A stretch of DNA of 64,000 nt from positions 5,032,714 through 5,096,713 of the forward strand of contig CM068548.1 in assembly GCA_035048495.1 (NCBI GenBank), in the 5' to 3' direction. The notes below the pieces were generated by a model. That model was not told where the DNA came from. It was given only the letters and a program-made list of their open reading frames with translations, and searched no databases. Position numbers and translations under genes: made by a program. Numbering within the stretch: position 1 is the stretch's first letter; each line of letters opens with the position of its first letter. The stretch is from Euptelea pleiosperma. Lineage: Eukaryota > Streptophyta > Magnoliopsida > Ranunculales > Eupteleaceae. Below are positions 57,232 through 64,000 of the stretch, piece after piece.

Positions 57232-60200
57232 CTAGAAAGCTGAGGATAGGCAAGACACAATAGGCGATGTGGCGGTAGATCTTCCATGGGCATTGATGCA
57301 GTAGGAGGAAGTCTTGTTTATTGACCCTGTTGGTGTTATGTTGACTTGGTCCATTACAATGTTGGTGCAACCCACACTTTCGCTGCAACTCAGATTGATC
57401 GCCTCATCCCTGATCGAAGTCCCATGCACTCCACTGTACGTAATGTCACTCACTTGAACAGCCATGGTCTTTTTCATTGTTCATTAAAGTGCAAGTACAA
57501 CCCATCAGCATTTTTGATAGATAGATTCATAAAGATTACCTAAATGAGGGTTTGTATCCTTATTTTTCAAAATATATTTATTTTAAAAATTTATTTTTCC
57601 GAAAATGTATTTCTGAAATGTGTTTTTCTTAAAAAGATCATTCGAATCTTCATTAATGCAATGGAGAGGGGTAGGCGAGTAGGGTTTTCGTGTTTGTTAT
57701 GTAAAAAAAGTCTTTTTTTCACTTTGAAAACACCTTTTTGTATTTTTTTATAAAAAAACTTTTTGGCTTAAAAATAAATTTTATGGAATAAATACTTTTT
57801 TTAAAAATGGCCATCCAAATAACTTATTATTTTCAAAAAAAGTCTTTTTGTGGGAAAAAATTACTTTTCCAAGTCTAAAAATGGTGATACAAAGTACAAA
57901 CACCCCCTTAATCTCCAAATATTTTTAGGCTCTGTATGGTGATCAACAAAAGTTTTACAGCAATAAGATTTGTACCTTAGAAAATGTTGATGCAGAAAAA
58001 GTTTTACTACGTTTACATGAAAATATAATTTCTAGAAAACTTATTCGGAGCAACCACACAGAGCCTTATATGCAAAAATCATTTCTAGAAAACTTATTCA
58101 GGGCAGCCGTGGAATTTTTGAACTTTTACTTATCTAACGTCACTCTTCATGTACCTTATTTGGGCAGTTGTGAGCGCCATTGCAGTAGTACTGATCAATG
58201 ATGATGGGGTTGTCGACTGCTATAAATGTGATTTGCTCAAATGAGATCTTCCTAGCGAATCCAGAGCCCCCCTATACAAGATCAATGGACAGAATTATAA
58301 ATCAGTGAGACAAGCAGAGTAAATCGTGTGGATGAAAACCCCAAGGGTTGGGCGCAGATGGCCAGGACCTCGTTTTGGGTCCGTATCTTTCCTGAGTTCA
58401 AATCCCCCTGGGGCCACCCCCTGGGATATTTTCCAGTAGACCTAGCACGTGTGGAAGGGGTAACATATGTGTGTCCCGTGGGAAAAGTCGATGGTATAAA
58501 AAAAAATCGTGTGGTTGGTATTGGTTAATCACAAACATTTTTACCTGCCATGTCTTGATCCTTACTCCATTCTTAGTTCCTGTACAATTGCAACCTCGCA
58601 CATGTACCTCTTCCACTGTTTCATGAGCTCCATTGGCTCCTAAGCTTCCCACACTACAAGAACAAAAAATGATAAAGAAAATTAATAAGGCGGGAAACTG
58701 ATGTATCTGATTAAATAAAATATCAAAAATGATGTTTGGCTGTTTCAGGAGCTGCCACTTATACGCTTAGGACACCCCCAACAGAACTTTACCCCTTTCA
58801 ATCATAAGGGTATTTTAGTAACAAACCCCTGGAATTTAAAAATAATTAGTAATACCCCCTTATACTTTAACACTTATAGGAATACCCCCTTGACCTTGTT
58901 TAGCCATCATTTGACTAACGTTAAAACGTGACACATGCAACTAAGTAAGAACCATAATATTGCAAGTAGAATGCTAACGACATGTGATTCAAGTCCGTTC
59001 TAACTGAAGTCAACTACTGTTAAACTAGGTCTAGGGGGGTAATCCTAAAGTTATAAAGCATAAGGGGGTATTACTAATTACTATCAAATTTTATAGGGGT
59101 GTTACTAAAATACCCTATTCATAATTATTCTTAAAATCAGAGTTGAAAGATAATGGGCTTGTGACAAACCTTATACCATGGCCCGGTCCACATGAGACAC
59201 CAGTGATGTTAATGAAGGATGAGCCACCATTAATGGCAATACAGTCATCACCTGGACAATGTAAAATAAATATATAAATAAATAAGGTTGCTGGGCCATT
59301 TTCGGGCCAGGCCAGTTCGGGCTGGTTTCGGGCCTGGGCTGGCCTGCAGGCCAAAATTATGGCCTGAAAATTAGCTAGCGTATTCAAATCATCATGTCAG
59401 TGCTGTTAGGACAGAACATCGGAGAAGATGTACCTGATTGGATAGAAGAGTCTCTGATCTGAATGTTAGTGGAGGAGGAGATGTCGATACCGTCGGTGTT
59501 GGGACTGTCTTGAGGTGCAGCTATATGGATGTTAGAGATGGTAACACCATTGCAAGAGTTTATGGAGATATGATTTCTTTGGCTGTTCACATGGTTCAGT
59601 CCTCTTAGTTGAAGGTCGTTGCAGTTGTGGAAAGTTAGTGCCTGGTTAATTCCACCACAAGAACCAATTTCTTTAGGCCCAACTACAACTTTATGCTAAA
59701 TAAATTATTAAATTTCGAATAGAATTTTTGCTGACTGATGGTGGTCAGCAAAGTTGTTTACTGCCCACAATATGAGCCACGTGGCTTATTGTTAGAGATT
59801 TCTGACCGTATGGATGTTTGACCATTATATACTTACTGTAGGAATCGGACAGCTGTTGACCTGAAATATAGAGATTATATTCGGATTAGCCAAAGAAAAG
59901 AATAAATTTAAATTCGAGAAGAACATATTTTACTAACATCTAACTCGTCAAATTTGCATACTGGGGACCACCATTCACGTCCCTGGCCGTCGATTTGTCC
60001 TGACCCGTCGATGATCAGCCCACGCACATTTTCGAATTGAATCCAGGTATTCATGTCGGTAATCCATGAATTCTTGAGGGGTGCAACTATATTCCCTAAA
60101 ACCTGCATTCTCCATTGGGAACAAAATTTGATTTAGCTCTGCAATGAAAGTGATAATAATTACGAGGTGGTGCCCGAACTGTCTCGCGACGTTCTGATGC

Positions 60201-61162
60201 CCGATGCCCGGCCTTAAGTTTTACCAAACACATCAATGAACACCATACAAAGATACCTCTGAGAAAAAATCAGTTTGATCTCTCTTGTTGATTGTCCAAA
60301 AAGAATGCAGTAGGGTGAGAGATAAGATAATGAGTTGATAAATCTTCTGTTTTTACCTGAACAGGAACAGTTGTGGACTTGCAGGGACCCGAGAAGTTCA
60401 CAGGCTTCAAGAGGAACGTCTTCCCTGCTGGTATGATGAGGGCTGCCCCTGAACTTGCTCCACACAATGCTCCCCACGCTTTTAGAAAAGCCTTTGGATA
60501 CCATCAAATATTAGACTTTATTTGCTAAAGAAACTAAGGTGCTGTTTGGATCGCAATTTTGGGGCAGAAATAAAATTAAAAGTATGCATGCATGCATGTG
60601 CATATGTATTAGGAGGACCTCCTCCTAATATGAGCCACGTGACACATTTTTAGAGGACAACACTGACTGTATTAATGTTTGGCCAATCCCTAGGTGGACC
60701 TACAAACCAAAACTCAACCAGCTGATTAGTGATTTCTAAGCGTTGGGTTGGAGTCATTTTCATGGGTTGATTTTAAACCGTGGAAAACTTTTTAGGGTAC
60801 AAGATGGAAAGGTTTGAAATCACTGCATAGGACCACCTAGGATTGGCCAAACATCCATCTGCATCCTCTAAAAATGTGCCACATGGCTCATATTTTGAGC
60901 AGTCATAGCTTATCTGACCGTCGCCGGTCAGCCAAGTTTTACTCAGAGCTTGTAGTATTACTCAGAGCTTGAATTTTACTACACAAAACAAAGTTGTACA
61001 GTACGTAATGGATAACACATGAAGGATTTTTACTTGAGAATCATCAGTTTTGCCATCTCCAACAGCTCCAAAAGCAACCACGTTAAAGTCATTTGATTGA
61101 CTAAACCCGGATGGAGCTATGCATAAGATCATGAAAATAGTACTGATGATCAATTCCTGCAT
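57232..61162 (-). CDS. Polygalacturonase (pectinase), GH28, nine exons, secreted
   Basis: Exons on the minus strand: 61162-61034, 60491-60357, 60102-59938, 59860-59837, 59641-59434, 59251-59170, 58653-58545, 58271-58155, 57468-57232; all GT-AG, 401 residues, stop TAG. Residues 1-22 form a signal peptide ([20 protein letters not shown]). The [15 protein letters not shown] opening is typical. All four GH28 signatures are intact: SPNTDGI (about 197-203, first catalytic Asp), GDDCIAI (221-227, catalytic Asp pair), CGPGHGI (241-247, His) and RIKTW (279-283). The C-terminal half has the Cys pattern of the plant family ([26 protein letters not shown]). It hydrolyses homogalacturonan in the cell wall, as in cell separation, fruit, pollen or abscission; which process cannot be told. 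Exon 4 is only 24 bases. Introns are loaded with repeats, listed separately. Functional by every sign visible. Confidence 0.93.
57545..57913. mobile_element. Family C MITE in polygalacturonase intron 8
   Basis: Left end GAGGGTTTGTATCCTTATTTT and right end AAAAATGGTGATACAAA...CAAACACCCCCTTAAT resemble the copy at 27,432, more diverged. Confidence 0.7.
57929..58064. mobile_element. Small MITE in polygalacturonase intron 8
   Basis: AGGCTCTGTATGGTGATCAAC at the left and AACCACACAGAGCC at the right form inverted ends over 136 bases. A fragment of the right part repeats at 58,075-58,108. Confidence 0.65.
58332..58503 (+). mobile_element. tRNA-derived SINE with 11-bp target duplication, polygalacturonase intron 7
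   Basis: AAATCGTGTGG at 58,321-58,331 and 58,504-58,514 flanks a 172-base unit. It holds an A-box-like GGCGCAGATGGCCAGG, a B-box-like GAGTTCAAATCC about 50 bases on, and an A-rich 3' end. This is the full signature of a retroposed SINE. Confidence 0.85.
58807..59112. mobile_element. Foldback MITE in polygalacturonase intron 6
   Basis: AGGGTATTTTAGTAACAAACCCC (left) and TAGGGTATTTTAGTAACACCCC (reverse of right) pair; the pairing continues through TAATTAGTAATACCCCCTTAT on both arms. Confidence 0.82.
59735..59832. mobile_element. Family B half-element B7, polygalacturonase intron 4
   Basis: One arm only: ATATGAGCCACGTGGCTTAT...GACCGTATGGATGTTTGACC. It ends about 5 bases from the 24-base exon 4. 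Confidence 0.7.
60600..60945. mobile_element. Family B foldback MITE, copy B8, polygalacturonase intron 1
   Basis: Left arm AATATGAGCCACGTGACACA...GATTAGTGATTTC; right arm CCTAGGATTGGCCAAACATCC...AATGTGCCACATGGCTC. Confidence 0.8.
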
Positions 61163-61560
61163 GGGAAGGAAAAACTCATTATCCGAATCCTAAGACCTTT
61201 CAACATATTCTAATCACAAATAACGCAGAAGATAACCGGGACTCCGTTCCAGGAAGCGAGAGATTCTGAATTCAACTCTCCTTGAGGCCACCCCCCCGGA
61301 AGAGTAACAATAAGTGGCACAGTCCACATAAAACTCTTCCAGAACACGGGGCACGTGATTGTGGACGGGTAACTAGCGTGTCCTGGGGGACTAGTCTGGC
61401 TCTCTAAGAGGCCCGGATACTCTTTATTTTAAACAAAAAAGAAGAAGATGGGCATGGATTTGTTGAACATTTCTCACCATTCTATGAAAACCAAAATACG
61501 AACCGTGACAACAAAAGATGATATGTTAGTGACCATTTGTCGCCCTATATATACAGTTTC
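61163..61560 (-). promoter_or_regulatory. Polygalacturonase 5' flank with TATA-like box
   Basis: The minus strand has GTATATATAG at 61,554-61,545, about 385 bases before the start codon. The distance is long, perhaps because of the SINE-like insert between them. Promoter function is an inference. Confidence 0.35.
61223..61440 (+). mobile_element. Probable degenerate SINE
   Basis: GAATTCAACTCTCCTTGAGGCCACC resembles the B-box and following part of the 58,332 SINE. The tail TGGGGGACTAGTCTGGCTCTC...AGAGGCCCGGATAC, then an A-rich end, is SINE-like. AGAAGAT occurs at both borders. Confidence 0.5.
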
Positions 61561-61794
61561 AAACTCCGGCCTGTTTTCGCCTTAATGAGTCTACAACTCA
61601 CAATTTAGCTCGGGAAAATCCAAACACTTCATCCATTAAAACTTATAACATATATCTGTAGCTGTGATAAATATAACAGTGTACACTCTTAATTAATCAC
61701 TCCACCCTCAAGATTTTACAATCTACATAAACATGTTAAAATCGATTTGACAAGTCACAAACTTTGGGAAAACCAAAATTTACCAAATATATCT
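61441..61794. other. Intergenic, no feature seen
   Basis: Apart from the TATA-like box noted above, nothing recognised. Confidence 0.4.
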
Positions 61795-62045
61795 TAAAAG
61801 TTTGGCCAATCCCTAGGTGGACCTATCAGCCTGATTAGTGATTTCAAATTTTGAATCTTTGTACCCCAAATAACGGTCAAGATCAAATTCCCTAGTTAAA
61901 AATCAAACCCGAAAATGACTCCAATCCAATTAAATCAGGCTAATTTTTTGTATGTATGTCCATCTAGGGTTGGGCCAAACATCCATACGGTCAGTGATCT
62001 TTAAGAATATGCTACGTAGCTCATATTGTGCATACCCCTTGAACA
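61795..62045. mobile_element. Family B foldback MITE, copy B9
   Basis: GTTTGGCCAATCCCTAGGTGG...CAGCCTGATTAGTGATTTC and complementary TTGGGCCAAACATCCATACGG...GCTACGTAGCTCATATTGTGC. Confidence 0.75.
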
Positions 62046-62094
62046 AAATCCTGGCTCGGCCGCTGTGTATGTCTATACTCACCACTCTATAAGC

Positions 62095-62192
62095 AAATTA
62101 AACATCCATATGGGATGCTATAAGCCACGTGGCAGACTCTTAGAGAACAATAACCGTATGAATGTTTGGCCAACCTTAGGTGGACCTACAGA
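62095..62192. mobile_element. Family B half-element B10
   Basis: One arm only, TAAGCCACGTGGCAGACTCTT...GTTTGGCCAACCTTAGGTGG, ending where the reductase duplicate begins. Confidence 0.7.
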
Positions 62193-62202
62193 TCGATGAC
62201 GG

Positions 62203-62960
62203 ACGCTCAAATCACCAGCAGATGAGGTATGTCGTAACATTTATCACAGTCCATTGTTATAGTCCTTACATTTGGTTGTGTCGCTAGTTGTACCTTGATG
62301 TTGTCACTGGTTCAAGGAAGAACTGAAGAATAGTCGAATCAAAAAACGGGTTTATGAGTTACTCCCCAAAGCACTTTCTCCCAACATTCCCATCCCATTC
62401 CGGGTCAGCGAGAACTCCATTTTGTGTTTTTCCGGAGACCAGACAAGTTTTTGCACTCGGATGACAGCAGTGGCAAAGTCAATGGTGTGCGCTTTGAAAA
62501 AACGATTCTGAAAGGTTAGTTGCACCAGTACATATTTGCCTTTCGAAGTTTACAAGTGGCATGCGACCTACCTTTTTCTCTTTTTAGAGGTTAATCTTCA
62601 CGATCTTAATTGGTATGCATTGGTATAGTTTGTAACGACTTTGTAACTCAAACAATATGTTTGCTTCTATATATTTTGTAGAAAATTATTAGTCTCTATT
62701 ATTTTAAAGTTCACTTATGAAATTCACATCATAAGTCCATCTCTAGGATACACTTTCTGGCTTGCAACCATTAGCTCTGGCCACCGAGTCTTGGAAAGCT
62801 GCCAACTTACAGACGGAAAATCCATGAAAGGTGTGACTGCACGTCCCAATGGTATACAAATCATGGGTACTTGATCAATCGATGCCCAATAAGACCCGAC
62901 CCCCCGATAATCTTGGTTCTGAGACATCTAGGAACTAAAACTGATAGGAACTGGAGCCGA
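62203..62960 (+). pseudogene. Partial duplicate of the reductase gene, internally deleted
   Basis: 62,203-62,690 matches 51,908-52,437 (end of exon 8, intron 8, exon 9, intron 9), with about 50 bases of intron 8 missing and a one-base shorter Ala/Gln stretch in exon 9. 62,690-62,960 matches 54,405-54,680. The 52,438-54,405 interval is absent. No complete reading frame is possible. Confidence 0.87.
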
Positions 62961-62990
62961 GTATATAATAGGGTGCGGTTATGGATATAT

Positions 62991-64000
62991 GTTACACCCC
63001 TGAGCTTCGGCTCGGGTGTTGGCTATGCGGGAAGGAAGGCCAGCACCCACGAGGTTCCCACATCGAGGATCGGAGCGACGGGTACGCGAGCACGGACAGA
63101 TGGCTTGGACGTGCAACACTATCGTTGGCAGCGATAGGGACGTGCACGGGCAATTAGCCCGGATGTCCAGCACAAGTGTGTGCAAGACTTGTGGGGAAGT
63201 ACACCGGCATGTGGTTGGGTACTTGGCACACGTGACGGATTGACGTGTGCGAGCATACAGGTGTATGTGGCATGGCAAATACGCGGACGGGCATATGTGG
63301 CATGAACAAGTGCGTGTGGCATGACAATAGCGCGGACGGGCGTATGTGGCATGAACAAGTGCGTGTAATATGACAATAGCGTGGACGGGTGGACGGGCGT
63401 ATGTGGCATAACAATAGCGCGGACGGGCGTATGTGGCATGAACAAGTGCGTGTGGCATGACAATAGCGCGGACGGGTGGACGGGTGTATGTGGCATGAAT
63501 AAGTGCGTGTGGCATGACAATAGCGCGGACGGGCGTATGTGGCATGGATAAGCCCGTGTGGCATGACAATAGCGCGGATGGGCGAATGTAGCATGGACAA
63601 GTGCGTGTGGCATGACAGTAGGGCATACGGGCATGTGGGATGGACAAGCGTGTGTGGCATGACAATTGCGCGGACATGTGTATGTGGCATGGACAAGCAC
63701 GTGTGGCGAACAAAGCTAGATTGGAAAATACTTGGGGGCGTATGGCATACAAGGGTGCTTTGGAGCAATTGTGGCTTGGTTCAGGGTGAGGTGGTGACCT
63801 CAGAGACTGACACTTAGGCGGTGGTTATAAAGTAGTTACCAAACCACCCACTAAGCAGAAGTGGATGGTGGGCTAGGTAGTTACACCATGTGACGGATGC
63901 ATGGAGCTGACACCCAGGTAGTGGTTATGGTAGTTATCAGCCCATACACAAGGTAGGGTGATGGGCTAGGGTAGTTATACCATGTGTCATTGTATGGGGG
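62991..64000 (+). mobile_element. Probable gypsy-type LTR start containing a minisatellite
   Basis: TGTTACACCCC at 62,991 resembles the TGTAACACCCC start common to gypsy LTRs. The sequence then becomes GC-richer than its surroundings up to the window edge. The right end is not in view, so the LTR call is tentative. Confidence 0.45.
63245..63715. repeat. 49-bp minisatellite
   Basis: ATGTGGCATGAACAAGTGCG/TGTGGCATGACAATAGCGCG units recur, for example at 63,295 and 63,344 (offset 49), with occasional 8-base additions. Each unit holds two TGTGGCATGA half-repeats. Confidence 0.92.

Noticed and set aside
63245..63715. CRISPR-like array
   Set aside because: Units are contiguous with no unique spacers, and the setting is a plant genome; it is a minisatellite.
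62979..63768. Long minus-strand open frames (193-257 codons) rich in Cys, His and Arg
   Set aside because: They are translations of the 49-bp minisatellite, open in all three frames at once; no domain or splice structure supports a gene.

Overview
The window is nuclear DNA from a flowering plant. The evidence is GT-AG introns, plant-specific gene families, and a dense mix of copia and gypsy LTR sequences, Helitrons, hAT-like elements, Mutator-like MITEs and a tRNA-derived SINE. I cannot name the species; nothing looks grass-like. AT-rich repeats dominate, and only three genes are convincingly gene-shaped.

Layout: 1-1,500 is a copia LTR whose U3 carries an array of the palindrome TCCAATCGATTGGA. 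2,076-4,850 (minus) is an intact nine-exon bHLH transcription factor gene of the bHLH68/bHLH123 type. 5-18 kb is intergenic, with Mutator-like MITEs (family A), foldback MITEs (family B), an 81-bp minisatellite, a 145-bp tandem duplication and a head-to-tail array of short Helitrons. 18,316-25,574 is a three-level nest: a roughly 3-kb solo LTR, split by a copia LTR, itself split by a second copy of the 3-kb LTR; target-site duplications support two levels. 26,754-28,126 is a hAT-like element. 28,842-41,039 is a decayed 12.2-kb Helitron coding for Rep and PIF1-like helicase remnants. It also holds exon-like fragments resembling Cu/Zn superoxide dismutase, eIF4E and one unidentified gene. 41,040-44,530 holds a gypsy LTR with its primer-binding site and a minus-strand copia reverse transcriptase fragment. 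48,604-53,414 (plus) is a 13-exon gene for mitochondrial NADPH:adrenodoxin (ferredoxin) reductase, with an apparent one-base deletion in exon 8. 57,232-61,162 (minus) is an intact nine-exon secreted GH28 polygalacturonase whose introns hold several MITEs and a SINE. The window ends in a probable LTR containing a 49-bp minisatellite.

The three genes are functionally unrelated: transcriptional regulation, mitochondrial electron transfer and pectin degradation. Both the reductase and polygalacturonase genes have partial duplicates nearby (62,203-62,960 and about 55,617-55,994), and each duplicate abuts a truncated family B MITE arm. No previously unknown enzymatic system is evident. The strongest leads are the gene-capturing Helitron and its short tandem derivatives, the nested 3-kb LTRs, the palindrome array and the reductase frameshift.
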